From the IMG/VR virus record IMGVR_UViG_3300011013_000010, positions 1 through 64,000 of that record: a stretch of DNA of 64,000 nt, one strand, 5' to 3'. A program made the position numbers and the translations under genes. The notes beneath the pieces were generated by a model. It had not been told where the DNA came from. It was given only the letters and a program-made list of their open reading frames with translations, and searched no databases. Below are positions 17,994 through 27,028 of the stretch, piece by piece; positions within the stretch are counted from its first letter, which is position 1; every line of letters starts with the position of its first letter. The DNA is from a virus.

Positions 17994-18826
17994 ATGTTGT
18001 CGGATTAGGACACGCAGGTTGTGCGATTGCCAAACAGTTTGAGCAATTTCCGCAGTATTCTATCTATTTCATTGACACTGAAAGTTGGGCTCAAAGCAGC
18101 CGTTCTTTCGTTCTAAATGAGTGTCAAAAACCTGAGGAATATGAGGATAACTGCCCGGATTTAAAGGCTTTTCTTGCCGATTGCGAGGGCGACGTACTAC
18201 TTATAGTAGGTGGATCGGGAATGATTTCGGGCGCCTCTTTACGGATTTTAGAACAAGTTAATCACTGTAAAATCTCTGTCCTATATGTTCAACCAGATCT
18301 GGATTTCTTATTTGGTGATGACATTTTGCAAGAGAGAGTAACACTTGGAGTGTTTCAACAGTTTGCTCGTTCTGGTTTGTTTGAAAGATTGTATTTAGTA
18401 AATAACGTAAGTGTGGAAGAGAGTTTGGGAAAAATAACAGTAGCTGATTATTTTGAGAAAATCAATGAAGCGATTGCATCTACTCTCCATATGATTCATA
18501 TTTGGCAACACACTACTCCAATAATGGGGAATCTCAACAAGCCAGAAGAAATCGAAAGAATCACCACATTTGGAGTAATGGATGTAGAATCAGGAGAGGA
18601 AAAACTGTTCTTTCCTATGAATCACATCACTAGCAAAAACATTCTATACGCTATTAGCGATAAAATATTGAAAAATGAAGGACATTTGTTGCAGGATGTT
18701 CAAAAGCAGATCAAAAGCAAGATGTCTGATAATATTAAGGTATCATTTGGAATCTACCCTACAGATTATGAAGGTAGTCAAGTGTACACTCTTGCCCACA
18801 CAAAAATTGTTGATGAAGGTAGTTGA
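17990..18826 (+). CDS. Distant tubulin/FtsZ-like protein
   Basis: About 278 residues starting MNVVGLGHAGCAIAKQFEQF, which matches the first strand and nucleotide-binding loop of FtsZ/tubulin proteins. About 60 residues on, GDVLLIVGGSGMISGASLRI sits where FtsZ has its GGGTGTG signature loop, followed by a strand KISVLYVQPDLDFL. The canonical G-box is altered. Later segments (YLVNNVSVEES, INEAIASTLHMI) fit the FtsZ order. Start 17990 overlaps the previous stop as ATGA; the longer start at 17978 has no SD. A structural or GTP-binding role is inferred, not shown. Confidence 0.5.
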   Translation: MNVVGLGHAGCAIAKQFEQFPQYSIYFIDTESWAQSSRSFVLNECQKPEEYEDNCPDLKAFLADCEGDVLLIVGGSGMISGASLRILEQVNHCKISVLYVQPDLDFLFGDDILQERVTLGVFQQFARSGLFERLYLVNNVSVEESLGKITVADYFEKINEAIASTLHMIHIWQHTTPIMGNLNKPEEIERITTFGVMDVESGEEKLFFPMNHITSKNILYAISDKILKNEGHLLQDVQKQIKSKMSDNIKVSFGIYPTDYEGSQVYTLAHTKIVDEGS

Positions 18827-18851
18827 CAGAACAAATGATCTGTGCTATCAT
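18823..18851 (+). promoter_or_regulatory. Sigma70-like promoter with AATGATCTGT spacer
   Basis: TTGACA (18823-18828), a 17-bp spacer ending AAATGATCTGTGC and TATCAT (18846-18851), upstream of the gene at 18882. The spacer element containing GATC is shared with several other promoters here. Confidence 0.75.
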
Positions 18852-18881
18852 AGCCACACAATATAAGACAAAGGAGTAATA

Positions 18882-19169
18882 ATGTCTAAAATTAATTTTA
18901 ATACCCGCGCTCAAACTCAAAAAGGTTTTTTGAAGTTTGGAGATTTGAATACGGGAGAGACTTTTCGTTTTTCTAGTGGTCTTGATGATCGCGTTTATAT
19001 GAAGGTTTCTGATATTCGCAATGCTAATGTAAACTATGAGAACTTGCTTGATAGGTATACAGCTGGAGGAGTTTATGTTTCACTTGTTACTGGCGAACTA
19101 TACCAGCATTCGCAAGGCACTCAGGCACTCGTTGATCGCGTTAACGTAAACGCTAGCGCGAATAACTAG
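18882..19169 (+). CDS. Small conserved-type phage protein, unknown function
   Basis: A 95-residue protein with an N-terminal basic segment and a beta-rich centre (FLKFGDLNTGETFRFSSGLD, then RVYMKVSD), a layout seen in small phage proteins that describe a 'level of ... feature' SH3-like barrel. First gene after a strong promoter and preceded by AAAGGAG. No catalytic motif; function unknown. Confidence 0.6.
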   Translation: MSKINFNTRAQTQKGFLKFGDLNTGETFRFSSGLDDRVYMKVSDIRNANVNYENLLDRYTAGGVYVSLVTGELYQHSQGTQALVDRVNVNASANN

Positions 19170-19171
19170 AT

Positions 19172-19432
19172 ATGGCGTTGTTGAAAGTATACGAAGGTCA
19201 TTTTGAAAAGCAGGACGGCGATATTCGCAATATGCGATTCGTCAAGCTAAACGAAGTGCCTTCTGAACTTCTCCCAGAGTCTAAGACAAAGGGGGATTCC
19301 GCACCCAAGAACTTCTCTGAAGGTGTAGAACTAGTTTGGGATCTTGATAAAAAGGGATTCCGAGCTTTCAACTGGGGTACCGTTGTCGGTATTGTGGTTG
19401 AAAAAGAAGAAGAAATAAACCAACTGAGGTGA
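19172..19432 (+). CDS. Small phage protein, SH3-like, unknown function
   Basis: An 86-residue protein containing RNMRFVKLNEVPSELLP and VELVWDLDKKGFRAFNWGTV. The pattern is shared by small phage proteins of unknown role. It starts 3 bases after the previous stop and leads into the ssDNA-binding protein gene, so it probably belongs to the same early transcript. Confidence 0.55.
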   Translation: MALLKVYEGHFEKQDGDIRNMRFVKLNEVPSELLPESKTKGDSAPKNFSEGVELVWDLDKKGFRAFNWGTVVGIVVEKEEEINQLR

Positions 19433-19473
19433 TGTGAACAATTCCACATCATCATAACTAAAGGAGTTAAATA

Positions 19474-20226
19474 ATGGCTATTGATATGAAAAAAATGCGT
19501 GCCAAACTGGACGCAGCAAAAAACAAGGGTGGAAAGACCTGGAAACCGAAGATCGATTCGGAAACCAAAGTTCGTCTTATTCCTACCCCGGATGGAGATC
19601 CGTTCAAGGAGAAGCATTTTCACTACAATCTAGGCAAACAAAGCGTTCTTTGTCCAAAAAGAAACTTTGATGAAGATTGTCCAGTATGTGAGTTTGCTTC
19701 TTCTTTATGGAATGAAGGCGACGACGACAGCAAAGAGATGGCTAAGAAGCTCTTTGTTAGGCAGCGTTTTTACTCGCCAATCATTCTTCGCGATGAGAAA
19801 GAGCCTACTGTTAAGGTCTGGGCTTACAGCCAATCTGTTTACCAAGATCTTTTGAGTACGTGTCTCAATCCTGAATATGGAGATATTACAGATATTGAGT
19901 CGGGAACTGATTTTACTATCAAATATGAAAAAGGTGATGGCAACTTCCCAAGCACTAAGCTTGTTTATTCGCGTAACCCAAGTTCACTTTGTGGTGATTT
20001 GGGTAAGGATAAATGTGCTGAGTTGCTGAGCGATTTGCCTGATTTTGATGAGCTTTACGAACGTAAATCTACAGCTGAGGTTCAGGCGATGCTTGATGCT
20101 TGGATGGACTCAGAAGAAAACGAAGGTGCTGATGTTGAGAAATTCTCAGGCAGCACAACTGAGGAAACCAGCGTTGATGGCGCTCTTGATGACCTGAAGA
20201 AGGGTAAAAAGAAGAAGTCTGCGTAG
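19474..20226 (+). CDS. gp32-like single-stranded DNA-binding protein
   Basis: A 250-residue protein resembling T4 gp32. A basic N-terminus (MKKMRAKLDAAKNKGGKTWK) would mediate cooperative binding. The OB-fold core has PFKEKHFHYNLGKQ, a Cys-rich zinc site (CPKRNFDEDCPVC) and VRQRFYSPIILRDE. The C-terminal 55 residues are acidic, as in gp32, but end in a run of lysines. It coats ssDNA and interacts with the recombinase encoded next. A terminator follows directly. Confidence 0.85.
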   Translation: MAIDMKKMRAKLDAAKNKGGKTWKPKIDSETKVRLIPTPDGDPFKEKHFHYNLGKQSVLCPKRNFDEDCPVCEFASSLWNEGDDDSKEMAKKLFVRQRFYSPIILRDEKEPTVKVWAYSQSVYQDLLSTCLNPEYGDITDIESGTDFTIKYEKGDGNFPSTKLVYSRNPSSLCGDLGKDKCAELLSDLPDFDELYERKSTAEVQAMLDAWMDSEENEGADVEKFSGSTTEETSVDGALDDLKKGKKKKSA

Positions 20227-20241
20227 GAGTCTTGTGTCTGT

Positions 20242-20277
20242 GGGGAGATCCATTCATTTGGGTCTCCCCCTTTTTTT
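20242..20277 (+). terminator. Rho-independent terminator after the ssDNA-binding protein gene
   Basis: A 10-bp stem (GGGGAGATCC with GGGTCTCCCC, one G-U pair), an 8-nt loop and seven Ts. It would limit readthrough from the abundantly needed ssDNA-binding protein into the recombinase gene. Confidence 0.85.
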
Positions 20278-20297
20278 AATATCTAGGAGAAAGGATA

Positions 20298-21491
20298 ATG
20301 GTAAAAGGTAAAGAAAAACCAAATGCAGTAGATGCCGAAGCACGCCGCAAGATGCTTAACAAACTCGCAGGAGGCAAAGTTGCCTTCAATCTGATGGAGG
20401 AAAGTCCATCAGATGTTAAATATTGGATTCGCACTGGTTCAACGTGGCTAGATGCAATCATCGCTCGGGGGCAAATGGCAGGTATTCCAGGTGGGCGTAT
20501 CACAGAGTTTGCTGGATTGCAGTCTGTTGGTAAATCATACATGGCTTTGCAGATTGCAGCCAATGCTCAGAAAGATTTGGGAATGACTGTTGTGTATGCA
20601 GACCCAGAAGGTGGTATTGACCCACAGTTTATGCTCGACGCTGGAGTTGACCTTGAAGAGATCATCTACATTCAGCCACCCGACTTGGAAACGTGGTATG
20701 AAATGATAGAAGGAATGCTTAATACCCGCAGCGACGACGAGAAGTTTCTTTTTATTCTCGATTCTTTGGCTTCTCTTCCAAGCAAATCAGATAACGAAGG
20801 TGACTACAACCCCAATTCATCGGTTGGTGTTACAGCAAGGATTCAATCTAAGGCATTAAAAAAGCTTACTATGCCGCTGCAACAGGCAGAATCTACATAC
20901 GTTATTCTGAATCAACTAAAGACCAATATTACAGGTTTAGCAAGTATTCCAAATGCAAAATACGCTACAGACAGTCAGCGCTATATTGCTCCAGGCGGTA
21001 AAGCAGCTGAGTTTCATTGTAGCGTTAGAATCTGGCTTACTGGCTCTCAATCCAAGAAGTTGATTGTCTTGGACGACAACGGATTTAGAGTGGGTTCTTA
21101 TGTCAAAGCAAGAATGGAGAAATCTCGATTTGGCTCGCAGGGTCGTATTTGTGAGTTCAAAATTCTTTGGGGTGACAGGGTCGGGGTTATGGATGAAGAG
21201 AGTATTTTGGAAGCAATCAAAGGTGCCGATGAGGTTACTTTGGGATCTTGGAATAAGCTTGTAACTCCAGCTAAAACTTGGAAATGGCAGAAAGATGGTT
21301 TTGTCAAAAATATGAAAACTGATCCAGAGTTCAAGAAAACCGTAATGGATATTTTGATGCGTGACGTTGTTTTGGCTTTTGAACAAAAGACGGGAAATGC
21401 GAACGACTTCTACGATAAGACACCAGAAGATTTGAAAGAAGAAGATCGTCTCAAGCGCGAAGCTGTCGCAACAGAAAAAGATAAAGATTAA
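20298..21491 (+). CDS. uvsX: UvsX/RecA-like recombinase
   Basis: A 397-residue RecA-fold ATPase. Walker A is GLQSVGKS near residue 74, followed by YADPEGGID (catalytic Glu region) and a Walker B-like FLFILDSLASLPS. YVILNQLKTNITG matches the Q-containing loop that senses ATP. The N- and C-terminal flanks are those of UvsX-type phage proteins rather than bacterial RecA. It promotes strand invasion for recombination-dependent replication with the gp32-like protein just upstream. Confidence 0.88.
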   Translation: MVKGKEKPNAVDAEARRKMLNKLAGGKVAFNLMEESPSDVKYWIRTGSTWLDAIIARGQMAGIPGGRITEFAGLQSVGKSYMALQIAANAQKDLGMTVVYADPEGGIDPQFMLDAGVDLEEIIYIQPPDLETWYEMIEGMLNTRSDDEKFLFILDSLASLPSKSDNEGDYNPNSSVGVTARIQSKALKKLTMPLQQAESTYVILNQLKTNITGLASIPNAKYATDSQRYIAPGGKAAEFHCSVRIWLTGSQSKKLIVLDDNGFRVGSYVKARMEKSRFGSQGRICEFKILWGDRVGVMDEESILEAIKGADEVTLGSWNKLVTPAKTWKWQKDGFVKNMKTDPEFKKTVMDILMRDVVLAFEQKTGNANDFYDKTPEDLKEEDRLKREAVATEKDKD

Positions 21492-21508
21492 AGCTTAAAG
21501 AGGCAAAA

Positions 21509-22477
21509 ATGACTAAGAGAGTAATGATTATTGATGCGTTGAATCATTTTTTGAGATTCTATATCGTAGACCCCAGCTTGTCAACTAATGGTCAGCCACT
21601 CGGAGGGCTCAAAGGGTTCTTCAAGGGGATGCAGAAGTTATGTCGTGAAATCAAGCCAGATGCTATTGTTGTTGTGTGGGACGGCGCAGGTGGCAGCAAG
21701 AAGCGAAAAACAATGCATAAGGGCTACAAGGCAGGACGTAAGCCTATTCGACTCAACCGAAACATTGACTTGACAGATGAAGAAGAGAAGAACAATAAGT
21801 TCTGGCAGTTAAACAGAACAATGGAATATCTCAATCTTACCCCTGTGATTCAACTTATGGAAGATGGAGTAGAGGCGGATGATTTGATTGCTTTGACTTG
21901 TCAAATGCCTCGTTTTAAAGGATGGAACAAGATCATCGTTTCAGCTGATAAGGACTTCTTTCAACTTGCCGACGATGAAACGATCATATACAGACCAACA
22001 CAAAGTGAAGTGCTCAACAAGAACCACATCATAGAAAAGTTCGATATTCATCCTGTCAATTTCGCACTAGCACGCTCTATGGTGGGAGACTCATCAGACA
22101 ACTTGCCTGGAATCAAAGGAGTTGGCTTGCCTACGGTTGCTAAGCGTCTCCCTTTCTTGAGAGAAGAGAAAGAATATGAAATCAGTGATGTCGAGGAATA
22201 CTGTAAAAAAGTAGATAGCAAACTCAAGATCTATGAATCTATTTTGTCTAATCTTGATACGGTCAAGTTCAATCTGAAAATGATGCAGCTTAGCTCTCCC
22301 AGTATCTCCTTTCAAACTAAAGAGCGTGTCAACTATGTTTTCGACAATGCTTATTATGGAGTGAACAAAACTGATTTTGTAAAAAATGCTATTCAAGATG
22401 GCTTTGGTGTTGTTAAGTTTGATGAGTTGTTCGCTTTGTTTAACAGAATAGCTAACGACAACAAAGAGGTTGACTAA
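21509..22477 (+). CDS. 5'-3' exonuclease/RNase H-like flap nuclease
   Basis: A 322-residue protein starting KRVMIIDALNHFLRFYIVDP, the metal-binding N-terminus of the FEN/5'-3' exonuclease family. Further acidic motifs are VVVWDGAGGSKKRKTMHKGYK, EDGVEADDLIA and IIVSADKDFFQLA, then MVGDSSDNLPGIKGVGLPTV, the helix-3-turn-helix. It probably removes RNA primers and flaps, as T4 RNase H does. It lies between the recombinase and helicase genes. Confidence 0.87.
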   Translation: MTKRVMIIDALNHFLRFYIVDPSLSTNGQPLGGLKGFFKGMQKLCREIKPDAIVVVWDGAGGSKKRKTMHKGYKAGRKPIRLNRNIDLTDEEEKNNKFWQLNRTMEYLNLTPVIQLMEDGVEADDLIALTCQMPRFKGWNKIIVSADKDFFQLADDETIIYRPTQSEVLNKNHIIEKFDIHPVNFALARSMVGDSSDNLPGIKGVGLPTVAKRLPFLREEKEYEISDVEEYCKKVDSKLKIYESILSNLDTVKFNLKMMQLSSPSISFQTKERVNYVFDNAYYGVNKTDFVKNAIQDGFGVVKFDELFALFNRIANDNKEVD

Positions 22478-22498
22478 GAAAAAAGTCTGTACTATACT
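22470..22498 (+). promoter_or_regulatory. Sigma70-like promoter before the helicase
   Basis: TTGACT (22470-22475), a 17-bp spacer and TATACT (22493-22498), overlapping the exonuclease stop. SD CAAGGAGA and ATG 22523 follow. Confidence 0.6.
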
Positions 22499-22522
22499 AA
22501 CCAACTCAAGGAGATTCCCTAG

Positions 22523-23899
22523 ATGAATAAAGAAAAGACAGGATTTGCAAGTTTTGGCAAATCTTTTCAAGAACGCCTTGCGCAGCTGATCTTAGATGAC
22601 GCCCCGTTCGCAAACCAAGTAGGAGAAGTTCTTGATTTTAACTTTTTTGAACTAAAATACTTACAACTATTTGCAAAATTGGTTTACGACTTTAAAGAAA
22701 GTTACGGTAAACATCCGAATCGCCCTTCTTTTGAAACCATCCTAAGAAACGATATCAAAGAAGAAAACGATTCTATTCAGAAGCAGGTTAGAGAGTTCTT
22801 TGCACGCATTTCGTCTGGTGCGGTGAAGAGTGTTGATGAAGATTACATTAAAGAAAAGTCTCTTGACTTCTGTCGCAAGCAGAAGTTGAGGGAAGCGTTT
22901 GTTCAAAGCATCGATTTAATGGAAGGTGCTGACTTTGATGAGATTAGTAAGATCGTTAACGATGCTCTGAAGCTTGGCTCTGATAACGATGTTGGTTATG
23001 AGTTCATCGATCAGTTTGAAGATAGATACTCGTTTAAGGCGCGCAATCCAGTTTCCACTGGTCACGATGTTCTTGATCGCCTAACTCAAGGTGGCGTTGG
23101 GTCTGGCGACCTTGGAGTTGTTATTGCTCCAACTGGCGCTGGTAAATCAATGTGTTTGGTCGACATGGGTGCAGCTGCTGTACTCGCAGGTAAGAACGTC
23201 GTCCACTACACTTTAGAGCTTGCTGACGAGATGGTTGGGCTTCGTTATGATGCTAGAATCACTGGCGTTGGACTCGACGCCTTGAGGGCAATGAAAGACG
23301 ATGTTTTCGACGAAATCAAAGATGTTCCAGGTAAGCTGATAATCAAAGAATATCCCACGAAATCAGCTTCTACAGAGACTATTAAGAACCATATTGAACG
23401 TTTAATACAAAGAGGCTTCAAACCAGATTTAATAATCGTTGATTACGGAGATCTTTTGAAGCCAAAAAGGTACTCAAAAGAGAAACGCAATGATCTAGAA
23501 ACTATCTATGAAGAGCTTCGTGGAATCGGGCAAACTTATAAGTGTCCAGTATGGACTGCGTCTCAAACTAATCGTTCTGGCTTAAACGCTGAAGTGATTA
23601 CGATGGAGGCAATTTCTGAGGCATTCTCAAAATGCTTCGTTGCAGATTTCATTTTTTCTTGCTCAAGGACGATTGCGGACAAACAAGCCAATAGTGGTAG
23701 ATACTTTATAGCCAAAAACCGATATGGACCTGATGGGGTCATCTGCCCAATTTTTATGGACACTGCTCGTGTAAAGATTGAGGTTTATGAACCAACTGGG
23801 GAAACAAAGGATGAGATTGAGAAAGCATCTGCTAAGGAACAGGAACTTCGTATGAAAGAGAAATACAAGAAGATTAAAGAAGCTAAAAACAAAGACTAG
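22523..23899 (+). CDS. DnaB-like replicative helicase
   Basis: A 458-residue protein with a helical N-terminal domain and a RecA-type motor: GVVIAPTGAGKSMCLVDMGA is Walker A (about residue 200), HYTLELADEMVGLRYDARIT follows, LIIVDYGDLLKP is Walker B, and VWTASQTNRSGLN is the H3-type motif. This matches T4 gp41/DnaB helicases that unwind DNA at the fork. The C-terminus is Lys/Glu-rich. It has its own promoter overlapping the previous gene. Confidence 0.88.
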   Translation: MNKEKTGFASFGKSFQERLAQLILDDAPFANQVGEVLDFNFFELKYLQLFAKLVYDFKESYGKHPNRPSFETILRNDIKEENDSIQKQVREFFARISSGAVKSVDEDYIKEKSLDFCRKQKLREAFVQSIDLMEGADFDEISKIVNDALKLGSDNDVGYEFIDQFEDRYSFKARNPVSTGHDVLDRLTQGGVGSGDLGVVIAPTGAGKSMCLVDMGAAAVLAGKNVVHYTLELADEMVGLRYDARITGVGLDALRAMKDDVFDEIKDVPGKLIIKEYPTKSASTETIKNHIERLIQRGFKPDLIIVDYGDLLKPKRYSKEKRNDLETIYEELRGIGQTYKCPVWTASQTNRSGLNAEVITMEAISEAFSKCFVADFIFSCSRTIADKQANSGRYFIAKNRYGPDGVICPIFMDTARVKIEVYEPTGETKDEIEKASAKEQELRMKEKYKKIKEAKNKD

Positions 23900-23914
23900 G
23901 GAGGTCTAAATTAA

Positions 23915-25828
23915 ATGCAAGTGTCTGACGAAATAAAAACACCTTGGGGCGAAATCGGTTACATTACTTATAAGAGAACATATTCAAGAAACTTGAAAGA
24001 AGGGACCGACATCAAAGAAGAATTTTCTGACACTATTGAACGAGTTTTGAAAGGGTGTAAAAAACAGTTAAAAACGAACTTTACCGAGGAAGAAGAGAAC
24101 GAACTAAGAGAGATATTTCTTTCTCTGAAAGGTATCGTCGCAGGAAGATTTCTTTGGCAACTTGGAACTAAGACAGTTGACAATCTTGGTCTATTAAGTT
24201 TACAAAATTGTGCCTTTACAACAGTAGACCATCCTATCGAACCTTTTACTTGGGCAATGGATGCTTTAATGTTGGGTTCTGGAGTTGGTTTCAATATTCA
24301 GAGAGAGTATGTTTATCAAATACCAAAGGTTCAAAAGAAAAAGATTGTCATAGAAAGAATAGAATCAAAAGATGCCGATTTTATTGTTCCTGATTCGAGG
24401 CAAGGGTGGGTGAAGTTGTTGGGTAAGGTTTTGAAATCATACTTTTTATCTGGTAGAGGGTTTTCTTATTCAACAATATGTGTCAGAGGTGCTGGAACTC
24501 CTATTAAGTCTTTTGGAGGAACAGCTAGTGGACCAGAGATTTTAGTCGAAGGTATCGCTAACATTTGCAAAGTATTGGATAATAGAAAGGGCAAAAAAGT
24601 ACGTCCTATTGATTGTTTAGATATAATGAATATCATTGGCAGCATTGTGGTTGCAGGAAATGTCAGAAGGTCGGCACAAATTGCTATTGGCGACATGGAT
24701 GATTTTCAGTTTTTAAATGCTAAGCGTTGGGATTTAGGTAATATTCCTAACTGGCGTTCTAATTCGAATAATTCGGTTGTATGTAATGATTTTAATGAAT
24801 TGCCAGATTTATTTTGGCAAGGATATCAAGGAAACGGAGAACCTTATGGGTTGATAAATCTTAAAAATGCAAGAAGAATGGGGCGTACAGGAGAAACAGA
24901 ATATGAAGATTTGGGAATAGCTGGATTTAATCCTTGTGCTGAACAAGGTCTTGAATCTAGAGAAACTTGTTGTTTGGCAGAGGTGTTTTTGCCTAATATT
25001 TCTTCTAAAGAAGAGTTGTTAAAAGTAGTTAAGTATTTGTATAGAATCAACAAACATAGCTTGAATTTAAAGTGCCATCAAAAAGAAACCGAAGACATTG
25101 TTCATAAAAATATGAGAATGGGGATTGGAATTACTGGTTTTTGTATGTCTTCAGAAGAACAAAAAAGTTGGCTAAATGAAACATATAAAAAACTTCGCAA
25201 GTTTGATGAAGAGTATAGTACACAGCACAATTTTCCAAGAAGTATAAAACTGACTACTGTCAAGCCAAGTGGGACTTTAAGTCTTCTTGCAGGAGTAACT
25301 CCTGGCGCCCACCCTGGGTATTCTACTTATCATATTAGAAGAATACGCATCGCTTCTGATAGTTCTTTAGTAGAGGTGTGTCGTAAAAATGGTTATAAAG
25401 TAGAATATGCTAAAAACTTAGACGGCACAGAAAATTACAATACTGTTGTAGTGGAATTTCCTTGTAGTTTTCCTGAATACACTGTAGTGTCTAAAGATCT
25501 TTCTGCTATTGAACAATTAGAAATAGTTAAAACTTTACAAAAAGAATGGTCAGATAATTCTGTATCAGTTACCATTTATTACAAAATAGAAGAATTGGAA
25601 GGTATTAAAGAGTGGATGAAAGAGAATTATAATTCTAAAATTAAGACTTTGTCTTTCTTGTTACACAAAGAACACGGTTTTGTACAACCTCCTCTTGAGG
25701 AAATATCAAAAGAAGAATATGATGATATGGTTAGCAAAACGATTCCAATCATTAATGCTTCTATCTTAGAAGAAGATATTTCAGAAGATCAGATTGGTTG
25801 TGATGGCGGCGCATGTCCTATAAAATAG
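23915..25828 (+). CDS. nrdJ: Class II (B12-dependent) ribonucleoside-triphosphate reductase
   Basis: A 637-residue protein. Signature segments are LQNCAFTTVDHPIEPFTWAM (first active-site Cys), GSGVGFNIQ, FNPCAEQGLESRETCCLAEV (NPCAE thiyl site and second redox Cys), VKPSGTLSLLAGVTPGAHPG and the C-terminal redox pair CDGGACPIK. This is the single-subunit class II layout that reduces NTPs using adenosylcobalamin, with no NrdB partner. It is somewhat shorter than the roughly 740-residue Lactobacillus enzyme. Codon use is more AT-rich than in upstream genes, suggesting recent transfer. The HNH gene overlaps its last 16 bases. Confidence 0.87.
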   Translation: MQVSDEIKTPWGEIGYITYKRTYSRNLKEGTDIKEEFSDTIERVLKGCKKQLKTNFTEEEENELREIFLSLKGIVAGRFLWQLGTKTVDNLGLLSLQNCAFTTVDHPIEPFTWAMDALMLGSGVGFNIQREYVYQIPKVQKKKIVIERIESKDADFIVPDSRQGWVKLLGKVLKSYFLSGRGFSYSTICVRGAGTPIKSFGGTASGPEILVEGIANICKVLDNRKGKKVRPIDCLDIMNIIGSIVVAGNVRRSAQIAIGDMDDFQFLNAKRWDLGNIPNWRSNSNNSVVCNDFNELPDLFWQGYQGNGEPYGLINLKNARRMGRTGETEYEDLGIAGFNPCAEQGLESRETCCLAEVFLPNISSKEELLKVVKYLYRINKHSLNLKCHQKETEDIVHKNMRMGIGITGFCMSSEEQKSWLNETYKKLRKFDEEYSTQHNFPRSIKLTTVKPSGTLSLLAGVTPGAHPGYSTYHIRRIRIASDSSLVEVCRKNGYKVEYAKNLDGTENYNTVVVEFPCSFPEYTVVSKDLSAIEQLEIVKTLQKEWSDNSVSVTIYYKIEELEGIKEWMKENYNSKIKTLSFLLHKEHGFVQPPLEEISKEEYDDMVSKTIPIINASILEEDISEDQIGCDGGACPIK

Positions 25829-26379
25829 AAGAATCCACCAGGAGTGTTATAGAAACAGTAGGAAAAAACAATACACGTAGAAGGGTTTATTTTTTCGTTT
25901 GTGACGAGTGTAAAGGAGAAGTAAAAGGGACAAAAAGTGAAATTGTAAAAAGAAAAAGTAGATTGTGTAGATATTGTTCTAATCAAATAAAGCTAAATAA
26001 AGCTCGTATTGTAGGAAATTGTAATAGAAGTAGACCGTATGAATCTCTTTATAAAAATGTAAAAAGTCTATCAATTAGAAAGGAAATTGTTTTTCTTCTT
26101 TCTTATGAAGAGTTTTTAGAATTTGTGGAAATAAAAAACTGTTTTTATTGTGGTGAGGACATTAAGTGGTCAAAATTTAACACTAAGAAAAATGGATATA
26201 AATATAACTTGGACAGGAAAAAATCTGATCTAGGATATGTTAAAGAAAATTTAGTTGTATGTTGTTGGCGATGCAACAATTCAAAAAGCAATAGATACAC
26301 TTACGAAGAATGGTACGGAATGACTGAGTATTTTAGACATCAAGCATCAGAGCTTGACAAACAGAATGACTTGACTTGA
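25813..26379 (+). CDS. HNH homing-type endonuclease
   Basis: A 188-residue protein. Residues 35-58 carry two CxxC pairs (CDEC, CRYC), probably a zinc finger. The nuclease core is CFYCGEDIKW, YNLDRKKSDLGYVKENLVVC and CWRCNNSK, matching HNH enzymes of the form LDR-x-x-x-x-x-GY-x-x-x-N-x-x-x-C. It is AT-rich, begins inside the nrdJ end and has no clear SD. It looks like a freestanding mobile endonuclease inserted after nrdJ. Its last codons (SELDKQND) overlap a promoter-like TTGACA. Confidence 0.8.
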   Translation: MSYKIEESTRSVIETVGKNNTRRRVYFFVCDECKGEVKGTKSEIVKRKSRLCRYCSNQIKLNKARIVGNCNRSRPYESLYKNVKSLSIRKEIVFLLSYEEFLEFVEIKNCFYCGEDIKWSKFNTKKNGYKYNLDRKKSDLGYVKENLVVCCWRCNNSKSNRYTYEEWYGMTEYFRHQASELDKQNDLT

Positions 26380-26399
26380 ACGTTTTGATGTGGTATCTT
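26371..26399 (+). promoter_or_regulatory. Sigma70-like promoter before the restriction-like gene
   Basis: TTGACT (26371-26376), a 17-bp spacer and TATCTT (26394-26399). A second TTGACA with an AACAGAATGA spacer start lies at 26354 but has no -10 at the right distance; it looks like a decayed copy of the 27703 promoter. Confidence 0.5.
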
Positions 26400-26428
26400 T
26401 AGTGTATCTCAAAAGAAGGACGACAACA

Positions 26429-27028
26429 ATGGTAAAAAAATTCATTGAGGAATATGGCACCCAAAATACCGCAGAGGGTCGTTTCGCCCTTTTGTATAAA
26501 GAAATAGTACGAGAATCATTGAAAAATGGGTGGGGAAATCCTTTCGCAAACGATCATGCTCCAGAGATTTTGATGGCAAACGCACTGGGTCATAAAATAG
26601 GCAAGCAAAAACAAGGTGCTGACGCCCTTGACGAAAACGGCGAAGATGTTGAATATAAAAAAACTTCAAACCAAAGTGTCCAGGGTACATATAATGGAGT
26701 CTCAATTCATCAAACTTGGAAAGAGCAAGTTGAAGGTCGCCCTGCGACCTTGGGTGTGCGCAAGCGCAAAGGCATTAGAGATAAAACACTTCATGCCAAA
26801 TTCCACTTTATTGGTATCCTACTGAAGGATAGATATGAATATGAAATAATCTATCGCCTAAGCGGAGAAGACGTTCACAACATTTTACTTCCAAAATTTG
26901 AGGAATCATATAACAACAAAAAAAATAGGGCAGACCAGCGACTCGGCGCTATCTTAAATGAAAAGGAAATTAAAAAATATGGAACCATTGTATACACTAG
27001 AAAACAAGGATTGCTTAGAACAAATTAA
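26429..27028 (+). CDS. Type II restriction endonuclease-like protein (PD-(D/E)xK)
   Basis: About 199 residues from ATG 26429, chosen for its SD (AAGAAGGA); an earlier start at 26390 lies over the -10 region. Segment KQGADALDENGEDVEYKKTS has the PD-(D/E)xK spacing: Asp, then Glu-x-Lys. It overlaps a DNA methyltransferase gene by 50 bases, the usual arrangement of a type II restriction-modification pair. Alternatively it is a phage nuclease that attacks host or rival DNA and uses the methyltransferase for self-protection. The specificity is not readable. Confidence 0.62.
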   Translation: MVKKFIEEYGTQNTAEGRFALLYKEIVRESLKNGWGNPFANDHAPEILMANALGHKIGKQKQGADALDENGEDVEYKKTSNQSVQGTYNGVSIHQTWKEQVEGRPATLGVRKRKGIRDKTLHAKFHFIGILLKDRYEYEIIYRLSGEDVHNILLPKFEESYNNKKNRADQRLGAILNEKEIKKYGTIVYTRKQGLLRTN

